Assembly (NCBI GenBank): GCA_016219645.1
Contig: JACRLR010000040.1
Location: forward strand, 186,001-250,000
Direction of reading: 5' to 3'
Length of the DNA stretch: 64,000 nucleotides
From: Nitrospirota bacterium
Lineage (GTDB): Bacteria; Nitrospirota; Nitrospiria; Nitrospirales; Nitrospiraceae
Shown here: positions 8,310 to 16,705 of the stretch, piece by piece
How the letters are laid out: each line of letters opens with the position of its first letter
How positions within the stretch are numbered: the first letter of the stretch is position 1
Made by a program: the position numbers and the translations under genes
The notes under the pieces: generated by a model
What the model was told of the DNA's origin: nothing
Seen by the model: only the letters and a program-made list of their open reading frames with translations
Database searches by the model: none

Positions 8310-9794
8310 ATGGAATCCATCACGCAGGAACCTCCAGTTACGCCCGCTCCAGTTCAATCGGAACCGATCCCCGAGGGTAGTTCAGCCTCGATTCCCAAGG
8401 TCAACGGGATCTTGGAGTGGTTTACCCATTGGTCGATCGAACGACGAGTTCTTGCCGGGTTTGGGCTCGTTTTTGCTGGGATTGTCGTCATCAGTGCGAT
8501 TTCCTATCGCAACACCTCCGTTCTGATCGAGAACAGCCGGCTCGATACCAGGAGCCACGAACTGGTCCAGTTACTCGGTTCAGTGAGAGAGGCCCTCGAT
8601 GCCGCTGAAAGTGGTCATCGACGATACCTGGTTACCGGTGATGAGTCGTACCTCAGACCATACCGGAACCTGGCTGAACAGATGCCTGAATACCTCCGGT
8701 ATCTCAGAGGCCTGATGAGCGAGGATGCTGAACAACAGACCCGCGTGGAGACGCTCGAGCGGCTCATCGCCAAGCAATTGGGAGCGGAGGCGGAAGCCAT
8801 CACTCAACGTGAAAAACACGGCTACCAAGCCGTCCGCCATCTCGCGCTCTCGGGAGCGGCAAAGGCCGAGCTCGAGGGAATCCAACGCCTGATGACGGAG
8901 CTCGACACCGCGGAACAACGATCGCTCGTGCAGCGAGTGGCGCAATCCGCTGGGAGCACGAGAAATACGATCGCCTTGCTCGGGCTCGGCGCCCTCATGC
9001 AGTTGCTCCTCTTGGCCTTCGTATACTTTCTGATCCATCACGATGTCACCGAGCGCCGCCGCGTGGCCAAGGAACTACAAACCAGAGGCGAGCTGCTCCA
9101 GGCGGCCAATAAGGAGTTGGAAGCATTCAGCTATTCCGTGTCGCACGACCTGCGTGCCCCACTCCGCCATATCGACGGCTATGCGGCTCTGTTGTCCAAG
9201 TCGGCTGGTGACGCGCTGGGCGACAAACCGCGCCGTTATCTGCAGACGATTTCGGATTCCGCGAAGCAGATGGGTCAGCTGATCGACGACCTGCTCGTGT
9301 TTTCTCGCATGGGCCGTCAGGATATGCTCCGCACGACCGTCAACTTGGACCAACTTGTCACCACCGTCCTTCATGATTTGCGTCTTGACTTGCAAGGGCG
9401 GACAATCTCCTGGACAATACAGCCACTACCTCCTGTATTAGGCGATCCTGCGATGTTGCGCCAAGTGTTCATGAATTTGATCTCCAACGCGGTAAAGTTC
9501 ACGGCGACCAGAACGAACGCCGAAATCACAATCGGCGCCACCAATAGAAGCCTCAGCGAAGCTGAAATATTCGTACGGGATAATGGAGTAGGGTTCGACA
9601 TGCAATATGTCAACAAATTGTTCGGCGTCTTCCAGCGACTCCATCGTAACGATGAGTTTGAAGGGACCGGCATCGGTCTCGCGAACGTTCGTCGAATCAT
9701 TCATCGACACGGGGGAAGGACGTGGGCTGAAGGGGCGCTGGACCAAGGGGCCACCTTCTACTTTTCACTTCCACTCGCGAGGTCTCTCAGATGA
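8310..9794 (+). CDS. CHASE3-domain sensor histidine kinase
   Basis: Membrane sensor kinase of a two-component system, about 494 residues from the ATG at 8310 (MESITQEPP). The frame is open 35 codons further up but that part is low quality. Order: a cytoplasmic Pro-rich N-tail, TM1 (VLAGFGLVFAGIVVIS), an extracytoplasmic CHASE3-like helical region, TM2 (IALLGLGALMQLLLLAFVYF), a coiled-coil linker, HisKA with the phospho-acceptor in SYSVSHDLRAPLRHIDGY (His near residue 279), then HATPase_c with N box (NLISNAVKFT), DNGVGFD and GTGIGLANVRRI. The kinase core is of the phytochrome-like class. Its stop overlaps the response regulator start (ATGA). The signal it senses is unknown. Confidence 0.9.
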   Translation: MESITQEPPVTPAPVQSEPIPEGSSASIPKVNGILEWFTHWSIERRVLAGFGLVFAGIVVISAISYRNTSVLIENSRLDTRSHELVQLLGSVREALDAAESGHRRYLVTGDESYLRPYRNLAEQMPEYLRYLRGLMSEDAEQQTRVETLERLIAKQLGAEAEAITQREKHGYQAVRHLALSGAAKAELEGIQRLMTELDTAEQRSLVQRVAQSAGSTRNTIALLGLGALMQLLLLAFVYFLIHHDVTERRRVAKELQTRGELLQAANKELEAFSYSVSHDLRAPLRHIDGYAALLSKSAGDALGDKPRRYLQTISDSAKQMGQLIDDLLVFSRMGRQDMLRTTVNLDQLVTTVLHDLRLDLQGRTISWTIQPLPPVLGDPAMLRQVFMNLISNAVKFTATRTNAEITIGATNRSLSEAEIFVRDNGVGFDMQYVNKLFGVFQRLHRNDEFEGTGIGLANVRRIIHRHGGRTWAEGALDQGATFYFSLPLARSLR

Positions 9795-10234
9795 CCACTG
9801 TGAAACCCATTCTTCTCGCGGAGGATAACCCTCGTGATGCCGAGCTTGCGCTGGCCGCCATGGAAGAACATCACATTGCCGACAAGGTTGTAGTATGTCG
9901 TGACGGGGCGGAAGTGCTCGACTACCTCTATTGCCGTGGCATCTTTTCCAGCAGGCAGGAGGGGAATCCCGTGGTCGTGTTCCTCGACCTCAAGATGCCG
10001 AAGATTAATGGGCTCGAAGTTCTGAGGACGATCAAGAGTGACGTCAATCTGAAACCGATTCCCGTCGTCATGCTCACATCCTCGCGCGAGGAGAGCGATT
10101 TGGCCCAAAGCTACGCCTTGGGTGCCAACGCCTACGTGGTGAAACCGGTTGAGTTTCACCAATTCATCACGGCCGTAAAAGAGCTTGGTGTCTTTTGGGG
10201 CGTAATCAACGAACCGCCCCCCGAAGGCTCTTAG
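9791..10234 (+). CDS. Rcp1-like single-domain response regulator
   Basis: Stand-alone receiver domain, 147 residues, of the type usually paired with phytochrome-class kinases. The acidic pair is EDN at residues 11-13, the phospho-acceptor is D66 in VVFLDLKMPK, the conserved Thr/Ser is in VVMLTSSREE, and the Lys is in AYVVKPVEFHQF. There is no output domain, so it probably acts by protein interaction or in a phosphorelay. It is translationally coupled (ATGA) to the kinase upstream and lies 28 nt before a REC-kinase-REC hybrid, which makes the three genes a likely relay unit. Confidence 0.93.
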   Translation: MTTVKPILLAEDNPRDAELALAAMEEHHIADKVVVCRDGAEVLDYLYCRGIFSSRQEGNPVVVFLDLKMPKINGLEVLRTIKSDVNLKPIPVVMLTSSREESDLAQSYALGANAYVVKPVEFHQFITAVKELGVFWGVINEPPPEGS

Positions 10235-10262
10235 CCTCAAGTAACATCCAAACGAAGGACCT

Positions 10263-11888
10263 GTGAAACCCCCACTCCGTCTACTTCACCTCGAAGACGA
10301 TCCGGTTGATGCAGAACTCATTGCAACCACCTTGGTCGAGGGCGGGATTCCCTGCCAGTCGCAAGTCGTCGACACGAGGCAGGCATTTGTGGCGGCTCTC
10401 AAGGAATGCCGGATGGATCTCATCCTGGCGGACTATTCGATCCCGGGCTTTGACGGCATGACGGCCCTGACCTTGGCCCGCCAGCACTGTCCCGATGTTC
10501 CCTTTCTTTTCGTCTCGGCCACCATCGGAGAGGAGCTGGCCATCGACGCCATGCATCATGGCGCGACGGACTATGTGCTCAAACAACGGCTCGGTCGGCT
10601 TGTGCCCTCGGTCCAGCGTGCACTGCGTGAGCTCGATGACCGCGCCGAAAGGAAACGGGCAGAAGAGGCCCTTCGGCAGAGCGAGAAACAATTTCGGCAG
10701 TCCCAAAAAATGGAAGCGGTTGGGAGGCTGGCCGGTGGTATCGCGCACGATTTCAATAATCTCCTGACCGTCATCATGGGCTACAGTCAAGTGCTCTTGA
10801 CCGAACTGGGCCCTCAACATCCTCTTCGCGGAAAGATAGACGAAACACTGAAAGCCGGTGAACGGGCTGCGACGCTGATCCGACAACTACTCACGTTCAG
10901 CAGCAAACAGTCGCTGGACCCAAAAATTCTGTCCCTCAATACGGCTGTCACAAGCCTGGAAAGTCTGCTGCGCCGTCTTATTGGCGAGCACATCCAGCTC
11001 GTCTGTAGACTCGATCCGACACACGCGCGACTCAAGGCCGACCAATCTCAGCTTGAACAGGTTCTGGCCAACCTCGTCGTCAATGCGCGGGACGCCATGC
11101 CGAGTGGCGGAACGCTCACGATCGAAACCGCCCAAGTGGAATTAACCCGCAGTCCTGTCTATCACCTCACCCCGTTACTGCCAGGTCACTATGTACGGTT
11201 GACTGTCAGCGATACCGGCTGTGGCATGGACCGTAAGACAGAAGCCCATATCTTCGAGCCGTTCTTCACCACGAAGGCGGAGGGGAAGGGTACGGGTTTA
11301 GGCCTCTCAACGGTGTTCGGGATCGTTACTCAATGCGGCGGTGCCATCGATGTTACCAGCCGAGTGGGTCACGGTACGCGTTTTGATCTGTACTTCCCCA
11401 GTGTCGAGTCTGACATCCCTGCCACCGTGACGCCCGGACCCTTGGCCCAGCCTCAGAGAGGCACGGAAACGATTCTCTTGGTGGAAGATGAACCAAGCGT
11501 CCGCACGCTCGTGCGAGACGAGCTGAGGAAACTGGGTTACCGAGTCGTAGAAGCCAAGAACGGAGTCGATGCCTGCTTGCTGGCGACGCAACAAGCAGGA
11601 TCGTTTCAGCTTCTCCTGACCGACGTCGTCATGCCGGGCATGGGTGGACGGGAACTGGCACAACATCTCTCCGTCATCAAACCGGACCTACGAACCCTGT
11701 TCATTTCAGGCTATATGGATGACATCGGCATTATGGCAGGGCAAGAAGAGGGTATAAGCGCTTTCTTGCAGAAACCCTTTACTCCTGAGGTACTCGCCCA
11801 TGCGGTCCGTAACCTGCTTGACTCCAGTGCAGTGTCCGAGACGGCCGGCGCTTCCATCCCATCGACAATCCCCAAAATGCCGCGCTGA
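10263..11888 (+). CDS. REC-histidine kinase-REC hybrid protein
   Basis: Soluble hybrid kinase, 541 residues, GTG start at 10263 ([19 protein letters not shown]). Domains in order: receiver 1 (residues about 5-125, phospho-acceptor D57 in [11 protein letters not shown]), a short coiled coil rich in Glu/Arg, HisKA with [18 protein letters not shown], HATPase_c with [18 protein letters not shown] and [14 protein letters not shown], and a C-terminal receiver 2 with DVVMPGMGG. No TM segment is present, so input probably comes through receiver 1. With the two genes upstream it looks like a multi-step phosphorelay. No DNA-binding output is encoded nearby. Confidence 0.92.
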   Translation: MKPPLRLLHLEDDPVDAELIATTLVEGGIPCQSQVVDTRQAFVAALKECRMDLILADYSIPGFDGMTALTLARQHCPDVPFLFVSATIGEELAIDAMHHGATDYVLKQRLGRLVPSVQRALRELDDRAERKRAEEALRQSEKQFRQSQKMEAVGRLAGGIAHDFNNLLTVIMGYSQVLLTELGPQHPLRGKIDETLKAGERAATLIRQLLTFSSKQSLDPKILSLNTAVTSLESLLRRLIGEHIQLVCRLDPTHARLKADQSQLEQVLANLVVNARDAMPSGGTLTIETAQVELTRSPVYHLTPLLPGHYVRLTVSDTGCGMDRKTEAHIFEPFFTTKAEGKGTGLGLSTVFGIVTQCGGAIDVTSRVGHGTRFDLYFPSVESDIPATVTPGPLAQPQRGTETILLVEDEPSVRTLVRDELRKLGYRVVEAKNGVDACLLATQQAGSFQLLLTDVVMPGMGGRELAQHLSVIKPDLRTLFISGYMDDIGIMAGQEEGISAFLQKPFTPEVLAHAVRNLLDSSAVSETAGASIPSTIPKMPR

Positions 11889-11978
11889 CCGCAAGAGCAA
11901 CATCGCAGCTGAGGACCCTCTTCCTCGAATGATTTGACGCTCTGTACCAGCGCTCTCTATACTCGATCGTGAGACACC

Positions 11979-12869
11979 ATGGCACAGAACACTCACTTCC
12001 AACTGTCTCTCCCTGTCGCTCGGGTTGTGTTGTCTATCACTCTTTTCATGTTCAGTGCTGTCTCCACGACGCCGGCTCAGACCATCACAGAGGATCAACT
12101 CGGAGACGGTTTATCCGTTTCTGTCTGGAATCCTCAGACACAATGCCCGGACGTTGCGCCATTGGTCGCCGTCGAGATCGACCCCGATCGCTATCGCTTT
12201 TCCGTGCACTATTACCAACAAGACGGTTTCTCAAGCCCGCTCGATATTCGCCAATGGCAGGAACGAACCGGCCACGATCTGGTGTTCAATGCGGGGCTCT
12301 TTCGTGAGAATTACGCGTATCTCGGTCTGCTCTATGGAAATGGCCGTTCGCTGGGAAGCAAGCGGCACCCCACGTGGCTGGGATTATTTGTGGCGGAGCC
12401 ATCGGTGGATCGTACAAGGCGAGCGCGGGTCTTGGACTTGACCTTCGATACCTTCGATGAGGGGCACCCTCCCTATCGCGAGGTTGCACAATCCCTCATG
12501 CTCCTTGACCGGACGGGAACAATCCGCGTGCGTCAAACAGGCAAACGCGCGCATCAGACTCTGGTTGCCGAAAAAGGCGATGGGCATCTTCTCTTATTCA
12601 AGACGACCGAAGTGACGTCGCTCCATGCCCTTGGGGAATGCCTGCGGGACGCCTTTCCCCCCCTGCGTCAGGTCATGGCCATGGATGGGGGATCCTCGTC
12701 GGACATGGCTGTCAGCTCCGCACTGCGACAAGCCAGGCGTAAGATGGCCGGATTGCATAGTTGGCTTTCACTGTTGGACGGAAGCACTCTGACCCACATA
12801 GGACTTCCGGCTGTGATCGGGGTCAGCCCACGCCAGGAACAAGGTGGTGCGAAAACTGGTGCCAGATGA
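11979..12869 (+). CDS. exported phosphodiester glycosidase (NAGPA-like) family protein
   Basis: Predicted exported protein, 296 residues. An N-terminal hydrophobic segment (VVLSITLFMFSAVSTTPA) looks like a signal peptide. The body resembles the phosphodiester glycosidase / NAGPA fold: VFNAGLFRENYAYLGLLYGNG near the start and VMAMDGGSSSDMAV near the end match the family's N-AG-F and DGGGSS-type catalytic-site motifs. The family includes human uncovering enzyme and bacterial sporulation or polysaccharide-processing proteins; the substrate here is unknown. It stands alone on the + strand, convergent with a rhodanese gene 19 nt downstream. Confidence 0.72.
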   Translation: MAQNTHFQLSLPVARVVLSITLFMFSAVSTTPAQTITEDQLGDGLSVSVWNPQTQCPDVAPLVAVEIDPDRYRFSVHYYQQDGFSSPLDIRQWQERTGHDLVFNAGLFRENYAYLGLLYGNGRSLGSKRHPTWLGLFVAEPSVDRTRRARVLDLTFDTFDEGHPPYREVAQSLMLLDRTGTIRVRQTGKRAHQTLVAEKGDGHLLLFKTTEVTSLHALGECLRDAFPPLRQVMAMDGGSSSDMAVSSALRQARRKMAGLHSWLSLLDGSTLTHIGLPAVIGVSPRQEQGGAKTGAR

Positions 12870-12888
12870 GGTCGGTCACATCTGTGAG

Positions 12889-13314
12889 CTAACGACGCCT
12901 CGATTCAACCGGGAAGCCAGCCGCGAGCCAGGCATTCATGCTTCCGCTGACATTGTAGACATGGCGATAGCCCAGATCGGCCAGTGTTTCTGCTGCAATG
13001 TTGCTGCGATGGCCTGATTGACAATAGACCACAATGTGGTCCTCCAACTGCGCGCCGATCTCACGGTGGCGTGTCCTCATTTCACGAAAATCGATGTTGA
13101 TGTCAGTCCCAGGGATGAAGCCTTGCAGATGTTCTTCTGGGGATCGAACATCGATCAACACAAACCCCTTTTCGGCCATCGAAGGGGCTTTCGTCAGTCC
13201 GACTTTCAGTTGCTGGACGGTCAAGAGATACGAGTGATGGGCTGACACCACGGTCACGGTCGCGGCGAGAAAAACAACAAGACCGGTGACGAACATGGCG
13301 ATTCGTGTATTCAT
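12889..13314 (-). CDS. exported rhodanese-like domain protein
   Basis: Single rhodanese domain, 141 residues from the ATG at 13314 (MNTRIAMFVTGLVVFL), with an N-terminal signal or anchor segment placing the domain in the periplasm. The active-site cysteine loop VVYCQSGHRS has the length typical of active single-domain sulfurtransferases (CxxGxR-like), and LIDVRSPEEH is the usual first motif. An in-frame extension up to 13404 would overlap the divergent lipoprotein gene and lacks a signal-like start, so the shorter form is chosen. The physiological sulfur donor is unknown. Confidence 0.85.
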   Translation of the reverse strand: MNTRIAMFVTGLVVFLAATVTVVSAHHSYLLTVQQLKVGLTKAPSMAEKGFVLIDVRSPEEHLQGFIPGTDINIDFREMRTRHREIGAQLEDHIVVYCQSGHRSNIAAETLADLGYRHVYNVSGSMNAWLAAGFPVESRRR

Positions 13315-13388
13315 GATAGGCCTCCCGATGATAGCCATGATGGACATGCTCGACAGAGAACGACGTTCATGATTATGATAGGGACTCC

Positions 13389-13694
13389 ATGAAGACTTGG
13401 TCAAGCCTCATCTGTGCATCCGCTCTCTTCCTGGCTGGCTGCGCCGAGGGGGCAAAACTCGTGCAGGACACAGGTGACGGAGGGCTGGTGACCTACCCGT
13501 TCAAGGGGGAACAAGGGGCCATGCTCTCTTCATTTCGAAGCGAAGCACTCGCGTTGATGCGTGATAAGTGCAGCGGGTCCTACACGATTGTGCGGGAAGG
13601 AGAGACAAGGGGAAGGGCACGTGCCGACGGCGTTGAGGGCTCGCAAGAGATGATCCATGAGCGCCGGTGGGGTATTCAGTTTCAGTGCAAATAA
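13389..13694 (+). CDS. small lipoprotein of unknown function
   Basis: 101-residue protein with a clear lipoprotein signal: basic MKTW start, hydrophobic core and lipobox LAGC at residues about 15-18. The mature part contains two further cysteines (DKCSGSY and the penultimate QFQCK), which could form a disulfide. No family was recognised. It is divergent from the rhodanese gene and convergent with pyrE, ending 1 nt before the pyrE stop. Confidence 0.7.
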   Translation: MKTWSSLICASALFLAGCAEGAKLVQDTGDGGLVTYPFKGEQGAMLSSFRSEALALMRDKCSGSYTIVREGETRGRARADGVEGSQEMIHERRWGIQFQCK

Positions 13695-13695
13695 C

Positions 13696-14268
13696 TCATG
13701 TGGAGAGATCTTTGGTCAGATCGTCGATCGTCAGCAGACTGATCAGTGAGACTCCTTCCTGTACAACCCGTGCGTGCCCGTCCTGCTCTTTTCGATCCAC
13801 GATCACGAGCGCCTGATTTACCACGAGGCCTGCCTGGCGGGCAGCGGCAATCGCCTTCAGGAGGGATCCACCGCTGGTCAACACATCGTCTACGATCAGC
13901 GCGCGATCTCCCGAGCGCACCGCTCCTTCAATCAGCTTCCCCAATCCATGGTCTTTCGCTTCCTTACGCACGACAAAGGTCCGCCAATTCCGTCGAGGGG
14001 TCGCTCCGTAGCAATAGTCCGAGATAGTCGTGGCAATAGAGATCGCGCCGATTTCAAGCCCTCCAAGGCAGTCGATCTCCACCCCGGCCAATGCGTCATG
14101 CGCGAGTTGTCCCACGAGCCGGCGCGACCCGGGATGGGCCATCAGCGATCGACAATCGACATAGAAGGGACTCTTCTGACCGGACGCAAGTGTAAATTGT
14201 TTAATGGGGTCCCACTTGAACGACTGCGTGTCATGAAATGCACGAGCGAGATCGTCTCGTATTGTCAT
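13696..14268 (-). CDS. pyrE: orotate phosphoribosyltransferase
   Basis: Catalyses orotate + PRPP to OMP in de novo pyrimidine synthesis; cytoplasmic dimer. 190 residues, normal for the class. The PRPP-binding motif is ALIVDDVLTSGGSLLKAI, and the N-terminal FTLASGQKSPFYVDCRSL matches the FxLxSGxxSxxYxD signature. The lysine-containing flexible loop appears as VVRKEAKDHGLG. It is monocistronic by spacing, with a 197-nt gap to the GNAT gene upstream. No attenuator was recognised in that leader. Confidence 0.95.
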   Translation of the reverse strand: MTIRDDLARAFHDTQSFKWDPIKQFTLASGQKSPFYVDCRSLMAHPGSRRLVGQLAHDALAGVEIDCLGGLEIGAISIATTISDYCYGATPRRNWRTFVVRKEAKDHGLGKLIEGAVRSGDRALIVDDVLTSGGSLLKAIAAARQAGLVVNQALVIVDRKEQDGHARVVQEGVSLISLLTIDDLTKDLST

Positions 14269-14465
14269 GGGTGATGGCCCTCGTGTGTGGGAGAGGAGTA
14301 AATCCCTCGCTGTGGCAGGACGCCCGCTAAGAAGAAATATGTCATGGACCTTGTCCTCCGTTACATACTATGATGAAGTGGTGTCATGGCCAACGTCCGT
14401 TTGTGAGGAGCAATAGCGCTGGTCAGAGAGACAGAAGCAACAATTCCCGAGTCAAAGAACGTACA

Positions 14466-14897
14466 TTATTCCTGTCTGCCTTGCTTCGATCGGCTCCACA
14501 CCATCCCGGTCTGTTCCTTTGAGCTAAACCCCAGCTTTTCATAAAAGCCAGGCATACGGGTACAGAGCCAGAAAAGTTCGACTTTCTTGAGACGGGGGTG
14601 GGTCAGGATCCGCTGGACGATATCGGTTCCGACACCCTGTCCCTGGTAGGCTTTATCGACAATCACATCCCAAATGGTCGCTCGATACACATAGTCTGTT
14701 AAGACCCGTCCAAATCCGATCAGCAGATCATTGTCCCAGGCCGTGACTACCACATCGGTGTGGCGCAACATCTCACGTGCGTCTTCAAGGGTCCGTCCTT
14801 TAGCCCAAGGCGCTTGCTGGTAGAGGCGGACGAGCTTGGCCGGGTCGAGATGTTTCTTTTGAGCGAAGGTGATGGCGGGCTTGAGGGTTAGAGGCAT
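14466..14897 (-). CDS. GNAT family N-acetyltransferase
   Basis: 143-residue acetyltransferase of the GNAT fold. The acetyl-CoA pyrophosphate loop is recognisable as DKAYQGQGVGTDIVQRIL (Q/R-x-x-G-x-G/A form). The C-terminal GFYEKLGFSSKEQTGMVW segment is a common GNAT ending. The substrate is not predictable. It is divergent from a small zinc-ribbon gene, with 62 nt between start codons. The region between pyrE and this gene (14269-14465) holds no recognised feature. Confidence 0.85.
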   Translation of the reverse strand: MPLTLKPAITFAQKKHLDPAKLVRLYQQAPWAKGRTLEDAREMLRHTDVVVTAWDNDLLIGFGRVLTDYVYRATIWDVIVDKAYQGQGVGTDIVQRILTHPRLKKVELFWLCTRMPGFYEKLGFSSKEQTGMVWSRSKQGRQE

Positions 14898-14959
14898 CTT
14901 GTACTAAATTATATTCCAGTTCGATCAACGATAATCACGCGGAGTGTACGAGGAACAAC

Positions 14960-15139
14960 ATGGCAACGCAAGTACGAACCTGCCCCATGTGCAAGCAGCT
15001 CATGTGGCTGAAAGAAGACCAGTATGAACAGCTGGATACGGAAACCATCCGAGGAAAGTGTCCTCGATGCGGATCGACCGTTCGATTCAAACTCGTATCA
15101 CAAGGCGAAAACGCGGCAGGCCCAAAGATGGGGCATTGA
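14960..15139 (+). CDS. 59-residue zinc-ribbon protein
   Basis: Short gene starting at the ATG at 14960 with AGGAAC upstream. The product begins MATQVRTCPMCKQLMW and contains a second cysteine pair in GKCPRCGSTVRF, making a CxxC-x(30)-CxxC zinc ribbon that fills most of the protein. The basic C-terminal tail has no recognised motif. Such ribbons often act as accessory or nucleic-acid-binding proteins; no specific role is claimed. A 7-bp-unit repeat begins 4 nt after the stop. Confidence 0.65.
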   Translation: MATQVRTCPMCKQLMWLKEDQYEQLDTETIRGKCPRCGSTVRFKLVSQGENAAGPKMGH

Positions 15140-15142
15140 ACT

Positions 15143-15205
15143 GGCAAGGGGTAAGGGGTTGCAAGATCGAATCCTTCGCCTGACGCCTCACGTTTCACGC
15201 CTAAC
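15143..15205 (+). repeat. 7-bp-unit inverted repeat after the zinc-ribbon gene
   Basis: The right arm at 15177-15205 reads as heptads CGCCTGA, CGCCTCA, CGTTTCA, CGCCTAA. The left arm at 15143-15160 has GGGGTAAGGGGTTG. It belongs to the same family as the nuo junction repeats, but here it lies between convergent genes. Confidence 0.65.
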
Positions 15206-15212
15206 GAGTTTA

Positions 15213-15635
15213 CTACATTCCCCGCCCTGCTCCGTCAAGCTCAGGTTTGTTGCCGGGTAGAATCTTATTCAGGGCGGATCGATACTCAGCTGTACGTTTC
15301 TCATCTGGCCGTCCGATTTGGATTTCTTTATCTCGTTGCATCCTTTCAAGATGGTCGAGCACCGAGAGGAGGGGATGGACGGAACCGAGCAATCTGCCAA
15401 CTTCGAAAGCTTCAAGCGATTCCACAAATAATCCGTTCAGGCCTTTATAGGGAGTCCCGGCGCTCTGGCTCCGGAATCGGGAGACAATCTCCTCATACTC
15501 CTCAACCGCCTCAAACTTGGGCTTCACTCCCGTCGGCACCACAGCCAGATGAACCACCGGCGGCAATTTGTCCGCATAGTGCTTCAGTTGAGCCACGAGT
15601 CCACCCATCACGTCCAGGACATCGCCAGTCTGCAT
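15213..15635 (-). CDS. hypothetical protein, 140 residues
   Basis: Not recognised. The soluble, mostly helical product starts MQTGDVLDVMGGLVAQLKHYADK; the middle is rich in charged residues (KPKFEAVEEYEEIVSRFRS) and the C-terminus is basic and Gly-rich. There is no signal peptide, TM segment or cysteine pair. It sits 48 nt downstream of rluD on the same strand and may be co-transcribed with it. Codon usage looks like that of its neighbours, supporting a real gene. Confidence 0.6.
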   Translation of the reverse strand: MQTGDVLDVMGGLVAQLKHYADKLPPVVHLAVVPTGVKPKFEAVEEYEEIVSRFRSQSAGTPYKGLNGLFVESLEAFEVGRLLGSVHPLLSVLDHLERMQRDKEIQIGRPDEKRTAEYRSALNKILPGNKPELDGAGRGM

Positions 15636-15683
15636 GACCCCATCCTTTGAGGCGGAACTGATTACGCCAAGTTGAAAGGCCTG

Positions 15684-16649
15684 TCAAGGCTGTCGCATTA
15701 CAGGAGGCGGCGTGAGATCAGCGAGGGCTTGAACGACCTGCTCCATATCCGATGGAACAATCCGAGTATATTCCTGAAACTCACCGGTGGAAGGATGATG
15801 GAAGCCCAGCGTCCTCGCATGCAGCATCACACGGGGAATCTCGACACCCTCAACCCTGCAGACCTTTTTCCCGCCGTAAGTTTGATCTCCTAGAATGGGA
15901 TGGCCGAGGGATGTCAAATGGACACGAAGTTGGTGAGTTCTGCCGGTGCGCGGGTACAAGAGCACATGGGCGGCCAGTTTTCCGAAGCGATGGTCCACGT
16001 TGTATTCTGTCACGGATTCCTTGGGTCGCGCCGTGCGGGAAGAGAATGTTTTCCGTTCCTTCCTGTCGCGGCCAATGGCCAGATCGATTAATCCATGCCC
16101 TTTTTTCGGTATGCCTGAGATCAGCGCCTCATATACCCGTGTGATCGTGTGCTGTTTAAATTGTGCCGAAAGCGCGCGATGGGCCTCGTCCGTCTTGGCA
16201 ATGACCATCACGCCAGATGTATCTTTGTCCAGCCGATGGACCAGCCCTGGCCGTTCTTTCCCGCCGATCGTCGAGACTGTGCCGCCGGAGGTCTGAAAAT
16301 GGTAGAGGAGGGCATTCACCAATGTGCCGCCCCAATGACCAGGCGCAGGGTGGACGACCAGGCCGGCCGGTTTATTCAAGATCAACAAGACGGTGTCTTC
16401 GTAGAGAATTTCGAGCGGGATCGATTCCCCTTTGAGTTCCAAAGGCTCCGCCTTCGGAATATCAAAGGCAATGATCTCGCCAGGCCTGATCTTGTGACTG
16501 GGCTTGACGATCTGACCATTGACCCTCACACGACCCTGCTCAATCAACCGTTGCAAGGCTGACCGCGATAACTTGGGTTCACGATTGACGAGAAAAACAT
16601 CCAGCCGTTTTGGCAGCTCACCGGCCGTTACGACAAACTCAGTTACCAT
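15684..16649 (-). CDS. rluD: RluD-family 23S rRNA pseudouridine synthase
   Basis: 321 residues. An N-terminal S4 RNA-binding domain (RLDVFLVNREPKLSRSALQRLI) is followed by the pseudouridine synthase catalytic domain with the RluA/RluD active-site motif HRLDKDTSGVMVIAK; the Asp is the catalytic residue. LYPRTGRTHQLRVHL is the second conserved block. RluD modifies helix 69 of 23S rRNA in other bacteria; the exact target here is inferred. The start at 16649 gives MVTEFVVTAGELPKRL, a normal N-terminus. Confidence 0.92.
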   Translation of the reverse strand: MVTEFVVTAGELPKRLDVFLVNREPKLSRSALQRLIEQGRVRVNGQIVKPSHKIRPGEIIAFDIPKAEPLELKGESIPLEILYEDTVLLILNKPAGLVVHPAPGHWGGTLVNALLYHFQTSGGTVSTIGGKERPGLVHRLDKDTSGVMVIAKTDEAHRALSAQFKQHTITRVYEALISGIPKKGHGLIDLAIGRDRKERKTFSSRTARPKESVTEYNVDHRFGKLAAHVLLYPRTGRTHQLRVHLTSLGHPILGDQTYGGKKVCRVEGVEIPRVMLHARTLGFHHPSTGEFQEYTRIVPSDMEQVVQALADLTPPPVMRQP

Positions 16650-16705
16650 GAAAGCATCACTCTAAGGAGCACGCCTCCCTCACCATCAGCCAGATTGCCG
16701 CCGGT

